DNA of 34,270 nt from Paludibacteraceae bacterium (GCA_017464475.1 JAFTZQ010000011.1:1-34270), one strand, 5' to 3'. Shown: positions 7,578 through 15,505, numbered from the stretch's first letter. The notes: generated by a model from the sequence alone, not told the origin. A program made the numbers and translations.

Positions 7578-8722
7578 ATCGTAGTGGTTCAGACTGCTAC
7601 AAATGGGATTCCGAGGAAGCCCAAGGAACGCTGCCGCTTTGGGTGGCAGACATGGATTTCAAAGCGGCAAAGCCGATTCGCGAAGCGATGCAGCGACGTT
7701 TGGATCACGGCGTGTTTGGCTATTCGATCGTGCCGCAAGCTAATTATGACGCCGTAGCATCGTGGTTCAGCCGCAGACATGGTTGGAACGGCATCACCCG
7801 CGACAATCTGCTTTATACGACCGCAGTTGTACCTGCCATCGCGGCGATTTTCAAAGCCCTGCAGGACCGTAAAGCCACCCGCTGCACTCCGTTGCGCGTT
7901 CTGACATTCACGCCGGCGTATAACTGTTTCTTTGCCTGCATTGAGAATATGGGCTGTACGTTGGTGCCTTCGCCGCTGGTGGTGAAGAATAACAAGTACG
8001 AGATCGACTGGGAGGACGTGGCCGCGAAAGCCAAAGAAGCGGATGTTTTCTTGCTTTGCAATCCTCATAACCCGACCGGACGAGTGTGGAGCCGGGACGA
8101 GTTGGAGCGGCTGGCGTCTATCATGCGCCGCGAGAACCTCTTTGTTCTTTCCGATGAGATCCATTGCGAGTTCGCTTTCCCCGGACATCCTTATACGCCG
8201 TTTGCTACGCTTGCGCATGACGACGCCGAGTATTGCGTTTGTCTGTCTGCCAGCAAGGCGTTCAATATCGCCGGATTGCTTTGCGCTACGATTTTTGTGC
8301 CCAATCCGGAGTTGCACGAGCAGATCAACCACGCTTTGGAGGTACACGAAGTGAACGGACTGAATCCGTTTGGCTTGGTGGCGCAAGTGGCGGCATATAA
8401 TGAGTCGGAAGAATGGCTGGACGAGCTGAATGAATATATCTATTCCAATTTCTGTTTCCTGCGCGATTTCTTGCACGAGAACCTGCCGATGCTCGTTCTC
8501 CATGAGACGGAAGGAACATACCTCGGATGGGTGAATATATCGGCTCTCGGCATGTCCTCGCAGACTTTCTGCGAGCGCCTCTCAAAAGAAGCGCACGTCC
8601 TTCTCAATCCGTCTGAGATGTACGGCGGCGAGAACTATGTGCGGATCAATCTGGCTACCTCGCATGAGGTCTTGGACGAAGCTCTGCAAAGAATGGCGGA
8701 CTACATCCACACGCTCATTTGA
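7553..8722 (+). CDS. PatB/MalY-type aminotransferase, probable cystathionine beta-lyase
   Basis: A 389-residue fold-type I PLP enzyme. Key residues are Asp201 (SDEIHCEF, pairs with the PLP pyridine nitrogen), Lys235 (SASKAFNIAG, Schiff-base lysine), and the CNPHNPTGRVW motif at 169-179. The N-terminal LPLWVADMDF and the GVFGYS segment are diagnostic of the MalY/PatB subgroup, which cleaves C-S bonds of cystathionine or cysteine conjugates to give pyruvate, ammonia and a thiol. It probably provides homocysteine for methionine synthesis. The start overlaps the thioesterase gene by 25 bp. The end overlaps the convergent methyltransferase gene by 8 bp (stops at 8720-8722 and 8717-8715), leaving no room for an intergenic terminator. 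Confidence 0.92.
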   Translation: MGRSIEFVDRSGSDCYKWDSEEAQGTLPLWVADMDFKAAKPIREAMQRRLDHGVFGYSIVPQANYDAVASWFSRRHGWNGITRDNLLYTTAVVPAIAAIFKALQDRKATRCTPLRVLTFTPAYNCFFACIENMGCTLVPSPLVVKNNKYEIDWEDVAAKAKEADVFLLCNPHNPTGRVWSRDELERLASIMRRENLFVLSDEIHCEFAFPGHPYTPFATLAHDDAEYCVCLSASKAFNIAGLLCATIFVPNPELHEQINHALEVHEVNGLNPFGLVAQVAAYNESEEWLDELNEYIYSNFCFLRDFLHENLPMLVLHETEGTYLGWVNISALGMSSQTFCERLSKEAHVLLNPSEMYGGENYVRINLATSHEVLDEALQRMADYIHTLI

Positions 8723-9383
8723 TCTTGCGGATGATCGTTAATCCGTCTCGCAAAGGGAGGATGACTTGCTCAAAGCGGTCGTCCTCTTTTATTTTGTCAT
8801 TGAATGCTCTCAGTCCTAGAGTTTGTTTGTCTTTGTCGTACGCCGGCTCCACGATATGTCCGTCCCATAGGGTATTATCCGCCAAGATAAATCCACCCAC
8901 AGGCACTAAGGGATAAACGGCATCGATGTATGCGCAATATTCCCGCTTGTCTGCATCTATGAATACTAAGTCAAATTGAGAATTGAGAAATAATCGTGCC
9001 CCTGAGGGGCTAAGAATTGAAAATTGAGAGTTGAGAATATTTATTGCGTCTCCGATCATTAATTCAATCCGTTCGCCGAGCGGCGAGCGCGCCAGATTGT
9101 GCCGGATGGTGTCTTCCAATTCGTCGTTATGCTCTATGGTAATCAGTTTGCCGCCTTTTGCCAATCCTTCCGCCAGACAGAGCGCGCTGTAACCGGTGAA
9201 TGTACCGAGTTCCAAAATCCGCTTCGGGCGGATCATATAACTGATCATGCTTAGCGCGCGCCCCTGCACGTGCCCGCTCAACATGTGCGGGTTTAATATA
9301 TGAACGTGCGTGTCGCGTGTAATGGACTCCAAAACCTCATTTTCAGGCGAGGTATGATTCGAAATGTATTCCTCAAGTGTCAT
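8715..9383 (-). CDS. Class I SAM-dependent O-methyltransferase (COMT/CCoAOMT-like)
   Basis: A 222-residue Methyltransf_3 family enzyme. Motif I is ILELGTFTGYSALCLAE (56-72), the acidic SAM-ribose residue lies in TIEHN (82-86), and the metal-site region FIDADKREY is at 141-149, followed by ILADNTLW (166-173). Members transfer a methyl group to catechol-like hydroxyls. In Bacteroidota this enzyme often stands alone with an unknown substrate. I chose the ATG at 9383 because the promoter lies just upstream (9403-9433), so a longer frame would begin before the transcript. Residues about 118-137 are an extra loop between motif strands, encoded by short repeats of the AATTGAGA type plus a CCCCTGAGGGG palindrome. 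Family members have only a few residues there. Confidence 0.9.
   Translation of the reverse strand: MTLEEYISNHTSPENEVLESITRDTHVHILNPHMLSGHVQGRALSMISYMIRPKRILELGTFTGYSALCLAEGLAKGGKLITIEHNDELEDTIRHNLARSPLGERIELMIGDAINILNSQFSILSPSGARLFLNSQFDLVFIDADKREYCAYIDAVYPLVPVGGFILADNTLWDGHIVEPAYDKDKQTLGLRAFNDKIKEDDRFEQVILPLRDGLTIIRKIK
8976..9034. repeat. Short-repeat insertion inside the O-methyltransferase gene
   Basis: Degenerate units of AATTGAGA/AATTGAAA on the plus strand flank the palindrome CCCCTGAGGGG. The insertion stays in frame and encodes residues about 118-137, between the GDAI and FDLVFIDADK motifs. It looks like the repeats found at gene junctions. Confidence 0.75.
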
Positions 9384-9402
9384 TTTGTTACTAAATTTGC
9401 TG

Positions 9403-9433
9403 CAAAAGTACAAAAAAATTTGCATATGTCCAA
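9403..9433 (-). promoter_or_regulatory. Promoter for the O-methyltransferase (divergent pair, left)
   Basis: Minus-strand TTG (9433-9431) and TACTTTTG (9410-9403) have 20 bp between them. It overlaps the plus-strand promoter at 9420-9450. Confidence 0.8.
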
Positions 9434-9450
9434 AAAATATTGTAATTTTG
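9420..9450 (+). promoter_or_regulatory. Promoter for the Lrp-trpS-lipoprotein-OMPP1 cluster
   Basis: TTG at 9420-9422 (extended TTGCATATGT) and TAATTTTG at 9443-9450 have a 20-bp spacer. It faces away from the methyltransferase promoter, and the two -33 regions interlock in an imperfect palindrome. Confidence 0.8.
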
Positions 9451-9480
9451 CACACAATTTAAAATCATTTGACGATAGAA

Positions 9481-9939
9481 ATGGAAAAAATTGACGAGTT
9501 AGATCGCAAGATTCTGAAGATTATTACCCAGTCTGCGCGAATCCCATTCAAGGATGTAGCGGAGCAATGTGGCGTGAGCCGTGCAGCGGTACACCAGCGC
9601 GTACAGAAGATGTTTGACAATGGTGTCATCACCGGCTCCAGCTACCATGTGCAGCCGAGGATGTTGGGATATCAGCTCTGCGTGTATATTGGTATCACAA
9701 TGGAGAAAGCCTCGATGTACAACCAGGTCATTTCGGCGCTTCAGGAGATCCCGGAGGTCGTGGAGGCGCAATATACGCTCGGCGCATTCGGTATTCTGAT
9801 CAAAGTGTATGCGCATGACAACGAGCATCTGCTCTCGCTCTTGAACACTAAGATCCAAGCAATCCCGGGTGTAGCGGATACCACTACTTTAACGGCACTC
9901 TCGCAACCGATCTATCGTCAATTACCGATTGAAATTTAA
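9481..9939 (+). CDS. Lrp/AsnC family transcriptional regulator
   Basis: A 152-residue Lrp/AsnC (feast-famine) regulator. The N-terminal winged helix starts at LDRKILKIITQSARIPFKDVAEQ, with recognition helix CGVSRAAVHQRVQKM (about 30-44), followed by the RAM (ActD) effector-binding domain (about 65-145). These proteins form dimers to octamers and sense amino acids. I chose the ATG at 9481 because an upstream TTG at 9469 would leave a leader of only a few bases after the -7 box. It is next to trpS and divergent from a methyltransferase, so it may regulate both or itself. The gap to trpS is one base. Confidence 0.93.
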   Translation: MEKIDELDRKILKIITQSARIPFKDVAEQCGVSRAAVHQRVQKMFDNGVITGSSYHVQPRMLGYQLCVYIGITMEKASMYNQVISALQEIPEVVEAQYTLGAFGILIKVYAHDNEHLLSLLNTKIQAIPGVADTTTLTALSQPIYRQLPIEI

Positions 9940-9940
9940 T

Positions 9941-10930
9941 ATGGAAAGAGTAATTAGCGGAATACGCCCAACGGGCAATTTGCACCTCGGTAACTATTTC
10001 GGGGCGGTGAAGAGTTTTGTGAAGATGCAGGACGAGTATGATTGCATGTTCTTTATTGCCGATTGGCACTCCCTTACGACGCACCCGACGCCGGAGAATA
10101 TTCGCAATTCGGTTAAAACGATCCTCAGCGAGTATCTCGCGTGCGGTATTGATCCCGAGAAAGCGCCTATTTATGTGCAATCGGATGTCAAGCAAGTGCT
10201 GGAGCTCTATCTGTATCTGAATATGAACGCTTATCTGGGTGAGTTGGAGCGCGTTACTTCCTTCAAGGAGAAAGTGCGCAAACAGCCGGATAATGTGAAT
10301 GCAGGTCTGCTGACGTATCCTTGTCTCATGGCGGCAGATATTCTGATGCACAAGGCGGACAAAGTGCCGGTGGGAAAAGACCAAGAGCAGAATATGGAGA
10401 TGGCGCGTCTCTTCGCCCGTCGATTCAACCGAATCTACGGAGTGGAGTATTTTAAAGAACCCGCTTCTTTCCATTTCGCAGACAAAGCAGTCAAAGTGCC
10501 CGGACTCGATGGAACAGGCAAAATGGGTAAATCCGAAGGCAACTGTCTTTATCTCTGCGACGATGAGAAAACGGTGACCAAGAAGATCATGCGTGCGGTA
10601 ACGGATCAAGGACCGACTCAACTCAACCAAGAGAAACCGGAAGTGATCCAAAATCTCTTCACGCTCTGTGAGTTGCTTTGCGGGCCCGAGGCAACGGAGT
10701 ATTACAACGACCTCTACAACCGAATGGAGATCCGCTACGGCGATATGAAAAAGCAGATGGCGGCAGATGCCAACAAACTATTGGCACCGATTCGTGAGAA
10801 GATCATCGCTTATTCGTCCGATGAGGCGTTGCTGGAGCGAATCATGCGTCAAGGAGCCGAAGCCGCGTCCGCCCGCGCAGAGAAAACAATAGAAGAAGTA
10901 CGAGAGATCATTGGCTTTAGAAAGATCTGA
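9941..10930 (+). CDS. trpS: Tryptophanyl-tRNA synthetase
   Basis: A 329-residue class Ic aminoacyl-tRNA synthetase that charges tRNA-Trp. The HIGH-like signature is TGNLHLGNYFG (11-21) and the KMSKS-like loop is KMGKS (194-198). The length matches the bacterial family. The ATG at 9941 is one base after the Lrp stop and gives the canonical RVISGIRPTG start. Its stop TGA shares a base with the next ATG (TGATG at 10928-10932), so the lipoprotein gene is translationally linked. Confidence 0.97.
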   Translation: MERVISGIRPTGNLHLGNYFGAVKSFVKMQDEYDCMFFIADWHSLTTHPTPENIRNSVKTILSEYLACGIDPEKAPIYVQSDVKQVLELYLYLNMNAYLGELERVTSFKEKVRKQPDNVNAGLLTYPCLMAADILMHKADKVPVGKDQEQNMEMARLFARRFNRIYGVEYFKEPASFHFADKAVKVPGLDGTGKMGKSEGNCLYLCDDEKTVTKKIMRAVTDQGPTQLNQEKPEVIQNLFTLCELLCGPEATEYYNDLYNRMEIRYGDMKKQMAADANKLLAPIREKIIAYSSDEALLERIMRQGAEAASARAEKTIEEVREIIGFRKI

Positions 10931-11166
10931 TGTCGAAGAAGTTTTACATATTGTCCTTCGTTCTATGCCTTGCGGCATGCTCGTCCACTCATTTTACCGT
11001 GGATGACGCATACCATTGGGAGGAGCGCTCTGCGATAGCGACTACTACGGCTACGCCGGAAAACCCGTCTAGTTCAACTAGTTCTTCTAGTTCTACTAGT
11101 TCTGGTCCCTCCCTCGAATACACCAACGTCCAAGACACCACCATTACTGTCCGAATCAAACGATGA
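10930..11166 (+). CDS. Small Ser/Thr-rich lipoprotein
   Basis: A 78-residue predicted lipoprotein. The signal peptide (about residues 1-16) ends in the lipobox LAAC with Cys17. Residues about 46-58 are a Ser/Thr run encoded by repeated CTAGTT units (11068-11101), the same CTAG-type repeat seen in intergenic DNA at 1369-1455. The C-terminus ends DTTITVRIKR, reminiscent of small Bacteroidota envelope lipoproteins. No function is known. It overlaps the downstream OMPP1 gene by four bases (ATGA) and may accompany that barrel in the outer membrane. Confidence 0.75.
   Translation: MSKKFYILSFVLCLAACSSTHFTVDDAYHWEERSAIATTTATPENPSSSTSSSSSTSSGPSLEYTNVQDTTITVRIKR
11068..11101. repeat. CTAGTTC repeat units inside the lipoprotein gene
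   Basis: Four CTAGTT units at about 9-bp spacing encode the Ser/Thr run of the lipoprotein. The unit matches the array at 1369-1455. Confidence 0.85.
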
Positions 11167-12485
11167 GAAATATCCGGTACATATTAACCTTGGTACTTGG
11201 TACTTTGTCCCTTTGTACTTGGTCTCAGGACTACGCTCGTCTCTCTGAGCGGACGATCATGGGAACGGCGCGCTATGTCGGTATGAGTGGAGCGATGACG
11301 GCGATCGGAGGTGATCCTTCGTCTGTCTTGGATAATCCTGCCGGTTTGGGACTTTACCAACGGGCGGAAGCGATGGTCACTTTCGATGGCACGTTTGATT
11401 ACACGCGGCAAAAAGGAGCGGAGGGACGGAGTTACAGAGGGCTGTTCATGTGCCCGCAGGCTTCTCTGATTTTCCATTTGCCTAATTTTACGCCCAACGC
11501 GACCGGCATACAAGGACATAATTTCATGCTCAGCTACCATCGCTTGCAGTCCTATTCCCGTACGTTCAACGGCTACGGAGCGAATGAAGCATCGCTGGGT
11601 TCTATCATGCCGGCAATCAATATACCGTTCTATGCGGCAGATCAAGTGGAGTCCAATTCGTTGAATCTTCGCGAGAGCGGATATGTCAATAAATACAGCT
11701 TCAATTGGGCGCTCAATATCGCCCATAAATGGTATGTCGGTTTGGGTCTGCATATTCAGGATTTCATCGTTGTATCCGAAGCCAATTATGTAGAAACATT
11801 CGCCGACCGAAATGCCGAAGGCGCAAAATATTACAATCAAAACCGTTCTTCGCTGCAATTTGCGGGCGTCGGATTCTCTGCTTCTGCCGGATTGATTTAT
11901 CGTCCGTTGAAGTGGCTTAGAATGGGTTTGAGCGTCGAGGCTCCTTCGGTGGGAAACATGCGTACTTATACTTCCGGAACATTCTCTGCTTTGACTGATT
12001 CGTTGCGCAATTCGTATGCGCCGGATTTGACCAATAGTGATCGTTCGTTCCACATGCCGCTGCATGTCTCGTCCTCTGTCGCTTTCCAAATCGGTGCGTA
12101 CGGAATGCTGAGTCTGCAGTATGATTACCGCAACCAGCTGAAGGAAACACCTGTTCATTCGTTGCGTGCGGGACTGGAAGTTATTCCTGTAATGGGCATG
12201 TATATCAATGCCGGGTATGCGTATGAGAGTACGTTCAAACCTGCAAATGCTCCTGTGGCGTTAGACCCGGATTTCAACCGCCAGGATGCGTATTTCATCC
12301 ATCCGCGCAATACCCAATATGTCTCTGCGGCAGTGGGCTACCGCGGACCGAATGTGATCGTTCAGGCGGCGTACCAATACCGCTGGCAGAACATCAACCT
12401 TTTTGCCCACGAAGCCGCAAACCCATTCGACATACATACCGATACACACCGCATAGTTGTTACTATCGGCTGGCATAGAAACTAA
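11163..12485 (+). CDS. OMPP1/FadL/TodX-family outer-membrane barrel protein
   Basis: A 440-residue outer-membrane protein with signal peptide (LTLVLGTLSLCTWSQ, cleaved near residue 22). The mature N-terminus GTARYVGMSGAMTAIGGDPSSVLDNPAGLGLY is typical of Bacteroidota OMPP1/FadL-like proteins, sometimes labelled hemin receptors. The rest alternates beta strands and ends IVVTIGWHRN, a barrel-closing strand. FadL relatives move hydrophobic solutes across the outer membrane; the cargo here is unknown. Its ATG overlaps the lipoprotein stop. A structured element follows directly at 12512-12747 and may provide the transcript end. Confidence 0.87.
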   Translation: MRNIRYILTLVLGTLSLCTWSQDYARLSERTIMGTARYVGMSGAMTAIGGDPSSVLDNPAGLGLYQRAEAMVTFDGTFDYTRQKGAEGRSYRGLFMCPQASLIFHLPNFTPNATGIQGHNFMLSYHRLQSYSRTFNGYGANEASLGSIMPAINIPFYAADQVESNSLNLRESGYVNKYSFNWALNIAHKWYVGLGLHIQDFIVVSEANYVETFADRNAEGAKYYNQNRSSLQFAGVGFSASAGLIYRPLKWLRMGLSVEAPSVGNMRTYTSGTFSALTDSLRNSYAPDLTNSDRSFHMPLHVSSSVAFQIGAYGMLSLQYDYRNQLKETPVHSLRAGLEVIPVMGMYINAGYAYESTFKPANAPVALDPDFNRQDAYFIHPRNTQYVSAAVGYRGPNVIVQAAYQYRWQNINLFAHEAANPFDIHTDTHRIVVTIGWHRN

Positions 12486-12511
12486 TGATTTAAGAATAAA
12501 GAACGCAAGCG

Positions 12512-12747
12512 AGCGTCCGTATAACAAAATAGGAACCGGAAAACTCATCAAAAATCAATTAACCGAGTGCAAATGCTTCACTGATGGCGTGCCGGTACTC
12601 TACGCCGAGACCCCGTGCATTGGATTAGTTTACATTCCTAATCCCCGGGTAGCGATGAGGTGGCCGGATTACAAAGGAAAAAGCAGGCCTCAAATCCTAT
12701 TCTCTGGAAGTTTTCTCGAGTAAAAAAGTTATACGGACGCTTTTTTT
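12512..12747 (+). other. Structured element: 14-bp terminal inverted repeat, inner hairpins, T run
   Basis: A perfect 14-bp inverted repeat (AGCGTCCGTATAAC at 12512-12525, complement at 12728-12741) encloses nested pairings: CTCATC/GATGAG (12544-12549 with 12654-12659), AATGC/GCATT (12572-12576 with 12617-12621), and hairpins GGCGT/ACGCC (12586-12606) and GGATTAG/CTAATCC (12622-12644). Seven Ts follow the right arm (12741-12747), so as RNA it would end like an intrinsic terminator. No TAnnTTTG promoter lies just upstream. It could be a processed 3'-UTR RNA or a small mobile element with terminal inverted repeats. No target-site duplication is evident. Confidence 0.6.
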
Positions 12748-12778
12748 GTGCCCTTTTGTCTAAAAATATTTCTTTTCC

Positions 12779-12809
12779 TTGCATATTCCAAAAATTCTTT
12801 GTACCTTTG
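12779..12809 (+). promoter_or_regulatory. Promoter for the leader RNA and glycan locus
   Basis: TTG at 12779-12781 (extended TTGCATATTC) and TACCTTTG at 12802-12809 have a 20-bp spacer. The -7 box is the left arm of a perfect 8-bp palindrome (ACCTTTGC-ACCC-GCAAAGGT, 12803-12822), which could serve as operator or as a 5' hairpin. Confidence 0.82.
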
Positions 12810-12814
12810 CACCC

Positions 12815-13080
12815 GCAAAGGTTTGAATACCTCAAGCCGTCGCTTGCTGACGTAAAACAGCAAGGACATATTAACAAGCATTACTATTATTCACATTCAA
12901 GAAAAAAGTCCGGAAAACTGATTCTTGTTGAATTGGGTAATTGCATTTCACGGAAACCGAAAGAGGTATTCCGCTACAAACAAAGTAATGTTCACGCTTT
13001 CGGTGTGGGCGTATCTCGTTTGTAGGCGGGTTTCTTTCCGGACTTCCCGTGAATGTGAGAGAAAGGCTCGCACCTTTTTT
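12815..13080 (+). ncRNA. Long structured leader with terminator-like end, upstream of the glycan locus
   Basis: This region lies between the promoter at 12779-12809 and the ATG at 13126. It contains hairpin CTTGCTG/CAGCAAG (12843-12864), a perfect 11-bp long-range stem (AAGTCCGGAAA at 12906-12916 with 13035-13045), and an inner 8-bp stem CTACAAAC/GTTTGTAG (12974-12981 with 13018-13025). A competing pairing TTCACGG (near 12947) with CCGTGAA (near 13047) would break the long-range stem. It ends in GTGAG...CTCGCAC followed by six Ts (13055-13080). Two competing folds before a terminator suggest an attenuator or a stand-alone RNA. I do not recognise a named Rfam family. Confidence 0.55.
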
Positions 13081-13125
13081 GTGCCCAATTTGCGATTGAT
13101 AGTTATGCGCAATTAACTATCAATT

Positions 13126-14016
13126 ATGTTACAAAAACTGTCATCCTGCCGTTGGGATCTGGCTTTTATTGATGAAAGTCTAGACGAAATCCTCTCCGGC
13201 AAAACTATCCATCTAACCCACGTTACAAATCCTTTCTCGGACGAGTATTGGTTTGCCGATCCATTTATTTTGGACGTTACGCCGGAGTATATTTATGTTC
13301 TGGCGGAAGCGATGCCAAGCACCATCCACAAAGGTGTGATAGCTAAATTAACTATTGCACGCCATTCGATGACCATTACGGCCGTAGAAGTTATTCTCGA
13401 AGAGCCATGGCATCTCAGTTTTCCGAATATTCTGCGCAAAGACGGGCATATCTATGTGTACCCCGAATCCGCGTATGGCAAGAAACTCTATTTGTATGAA
13501 CTAATCGAAGATAAGCAAGGCAAAACCACGCTCAAACGAGTTCAAACACTCTGTGACGATGTGATTTGGGACACGGATATAACTGAACTTTTCGGCGAAC
13601 CTTTACTTTTCACGGCGCGCCAAGATGATTTTCACTTGGACATTTACCGCTGGAACTCAGCGCAAGACCGCTATATCTATTCCGAGTCCATAGAAAGTGC
13701 AGAACAGAATATGCGCATGGCAGGCTCGTTCTTCGAACACAAAGGCACGATTGTTTATCCCTCGCAAATCAGCACACCTTATGTGTATGGAAAAGCCGTA
13801 GAATTGCGTCAAATCAGCCTCCAAAACGGCAAGTGGGAACTAAAAGAAATACGTACCATTAACCACCCTGAAGGCATTCTATACAGAGGTTTGCACACTT
13901 TCAACACCTACAAAGGGCTGACCATTGTAGATATGAACCAATACAATCATTTTGCAGGACTTATCATCGGCAAATTGGTTGAATTTAAGAAAATGCTAAA
14001 AAACGTCTTGAAATAA
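13126..14016 (+). CDS. GINT1-N-like beta-propeller protein of a glycan locus
   Basis: A 296-residue cytoplasmic protein without signal peptide or membrane segment. The segment NPFSDEYWFADPFILDVTPEYIYVLAEAM and later blade-like repeats (HLSFPNILRKDGHIYVYPES; MAGSFFEHKGTIVYPSQ) resemble the five-bladed propeller found at the N-terminus of glucosamine inositolphosphorylceramide transferase 1, which bacteria use in polysaccharide loci beside formyl- or glycosyltransferases. A role in glycan assembly or modification is inferred. It is first after the long leader RNA and is followed three bases later by an ATP-grasp gene, so the two probably act together. The family match is from memory of motifs and is moderate. 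Confidence 0.65.
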   Translation: MLQKLSSCRWDLAFIDESLDEILSGKTIHLTHVTNPFSDEYWFADPFILDVTPEYIYVLAEAMPSTIHKGVIAKLTIARHSMTITAVEVILEEPWHLSFPNILRKDGHIYVYPESAYGKKLYLYELIEDKQGKTTLKRVQTLCDDVIWDTDITELFGEPLLFTARQDDFHLDIYRWNSAQDRYIYSESIESAEQNMRMAGSFFEHKGTIVYPSQISTPYVYGKAVELRQISLQNGKWELKEIRTINHPEGILYRGLHTFNTYKGLTIVDMNQYNHFAGLIIGKLVEFKKMLKNVLK

Positions 14017-14018
14017 TT

Positions 14019-15191
14019 ATGGACATTCGAAATCATAAACATATTATCGTTTCCGGTGATACGGGAAATGCTCTTGGCATAGTGCGTGCTATAGCGGAAG
14101 GAGGAATCAATCCTATTTTGATATATTTAGTGGAAGATACTCACTTGCCTTGTTTGATTAAAAGCAGGTATCTCACCACCGTTCACCGTGTCTTTTCTTA
14201 TGAGGAAGCACTTGATCTTCTAATTGATCTGTATGGGAATGAACCGCAAACACCTTTTGTTTATACGTGTGACGATTCGATCGAGTCTCTCGTGGATAAT
14301 AGATATAATGATTTGTCGGGTAAATTCTATTTCTTCAATGCCGGAGAGGCGGGACGCATAAACAAATTCATGAACAAGCATGAGATTTGTTTGGTCGCAG
14401 AGAAATGCGGATTTCGAATCCCGAAGCAAGAAATAGTGGATACAGGTGTGCTTCCTACTACATTGAAATATCCTGTTATTACCAAAACGCTGATGTCCAT
14501 TATGGGCTTATGGAAAGGAGATGTGTATATTTGCCATAATGAGGAGCAATTAAAAGAAGCCTTCACGAAAATCCAAAGTCCCAAATTATTGTTACAAGAA
14601 TATATCTATAAGCAAAACGAATTAGCGATTCAAGGATTCTCAATAGATGGTGGCAGGGAAGTCTATTTGCCTTATGGTATATCGTTTTTTCGCTTTTCGA
14701 ATGAAAGCTATGGCAGTTACATGTATTGTAAACCTCTTCAAGACGAAATATTGATCCAACGTGTGAAGAATATCATTAAGGAATGTCATTATACCGGATG
14801 TTTTGAGGTGGAGTTTCTTATTGACAAAGAAGGAAACTTATGGTTCTTGGAAGTTAATTTCAGGTATTCATTTTGGAATTATGCAGTTACGTATGGTGGC
14901 GTAAACTTCCCCTTGACTTGGGCGAAATCAGTTCTTGACAATCACATTAACATCCCTGATGAAAAGGATATAAAACAATATTTTACAGCGATGAGTGAAC
15001 CCAGCGATTTTGGTCAATCAGTAGCGACGAAGAAAATTTCTATCTTTAAATGGCTGAAAGAGGTTCATAATACGGATATGCTATATTTCTACAATCCCAA
15101 TGACCCGTTACCTGCATGGTCTTTCTGGACTCACAAGATTCTGCGCAAAATAGTTCGTATCATAACGCGAAATAAAAACATCAACAAGTAA
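14019..15191 (+). CDS. ATP-grasp domain protein (carboxylate-amine/thiol ligase)
   Basis: A 390-residue ATP-grasp enzyme. The N-terminal pre-ATP-grasp fold (HIIVSGDTGNALGIVRAIAEG) is followed by the ATP-binding lobe (PVITKTL near residue 150, LLLQEYI near 191) and the Mg-binding segment FEVEFLIDKEGNLWFLEVNFRYSFWNYA (about 262-289), with the acidic EV/EVN residues. Relatives include carbamoyl-phosphate-synthase-like and D-aspartate-ligase-like proteins of polysaccharide loci, which join an amino acid or other carboxylate to an amine through an acyl-phosphate. The substrate is unknown. It is coupled to the propeller gene (two-base gap). Base composition is more AT-rich than the core genes around it, which hints at horizontal acquisition. 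Confidence 0.8.
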   Translation: MDIRNHKHIIVSGDTGNALGIVRAIAEGGINPILIYLVEDTHLPCLIKSRYLTTVHRVFSYEEALDLLIDLYGNEPQTPFVYTCDDSIESLVDNRYNDLSGKFYFFNAGEAGRINKFMNKHEICLVAEKCGFRIPKQEIVDTGVLPTTLKYPVITKTLMSIMGLWKGDVYICHNEEQLKEAFTKIQSPKLLLQEYIYKQNELAIQGFSIDGGREVYLPYGISFFRFSNESYGSYMYCKPLQDEILIQRVKNIIKECHYTGCFEVEFLIDKEGNLWFLEVNFRYSFWNYAVTYGGVNFPLTWAKSVLDNHINIPDEKDIKQYFTAMSEPSDFGQSVATKKISIFKWLKEVHNTDMLYFYNPNDPLPAWSFWTHKILRKIVRIITRNKNINK

Positions 15192-15271
15192 TTCTATGCC
15201 TACCTTCCTGCCATCTGCATAGCTTAAGCCTTTCCTTCTGCCTTTCATTTTCGACCTTTTTACCTCTCAAA

Positions 15272-15322
15272 AGGGGGTGATTAGGGGGTGATAAGGGGGT
15301 GATTACGGGGTGATTAGGGGGA
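15272..15322. repeat. 11-bp G-rich tandem repeat (GGGGGTGATTA type)
   Basis: Four to five 11-bp units of the form GGGGGTGATTA/GGGGGTGATAA lie in the 387-base gap after the ATP-grasp gene. The unit shares GTGATAA with the 11-bp array at 1209-1263. The gap otherwise holds only the promoter at 15475-15505. Confidence 0.88.
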
Positions 15323-15474
15323 TATTCGAGGTACGTCATTAGGAGAAAAGCGCAAGAAAAGGTCGCAAAGAAAAGTTTCTCCCAAATCCGGTACAAAAGT
15401 ACAACAAAAATTCCATATATCCAAATTTCGGCTTCGTAAAAATATACATTTTTTGAATAAAAACGCGCGCGCAC

Positions 15475-15505
15475 TTGCATATATCGAAAAAAAGTAGTAT
15501 CTTTG
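15475..15505 (+). promoter_or_regulatory. Promoter for the TPR-ribH-lysC cluster
   Basis: TTG at 15475-15477 (extended TTGCATATAT) and TATCTTTG at 15498-15505 have a 20-bp spacer. The leader to the ATG at 15579 is about 65 nt. Confidence 0.85.

Noticed and set aside
12580-12611. Hammerhead-ribozyme-like CTGATG...GAGAC core.
   Set aside because: The conserved A after CUGAUG and the GAAA of the core are missing, so it could not cleave.
12457-12723. An open frame of about 88 codons after the OMPP1 gene.
   Set aside because: It runs through the inverted repeat and internal hairpins at 12512-12741, overlaps the OMPP1 end in another frame, has no promoter or plausible start context and resembles no family I know.
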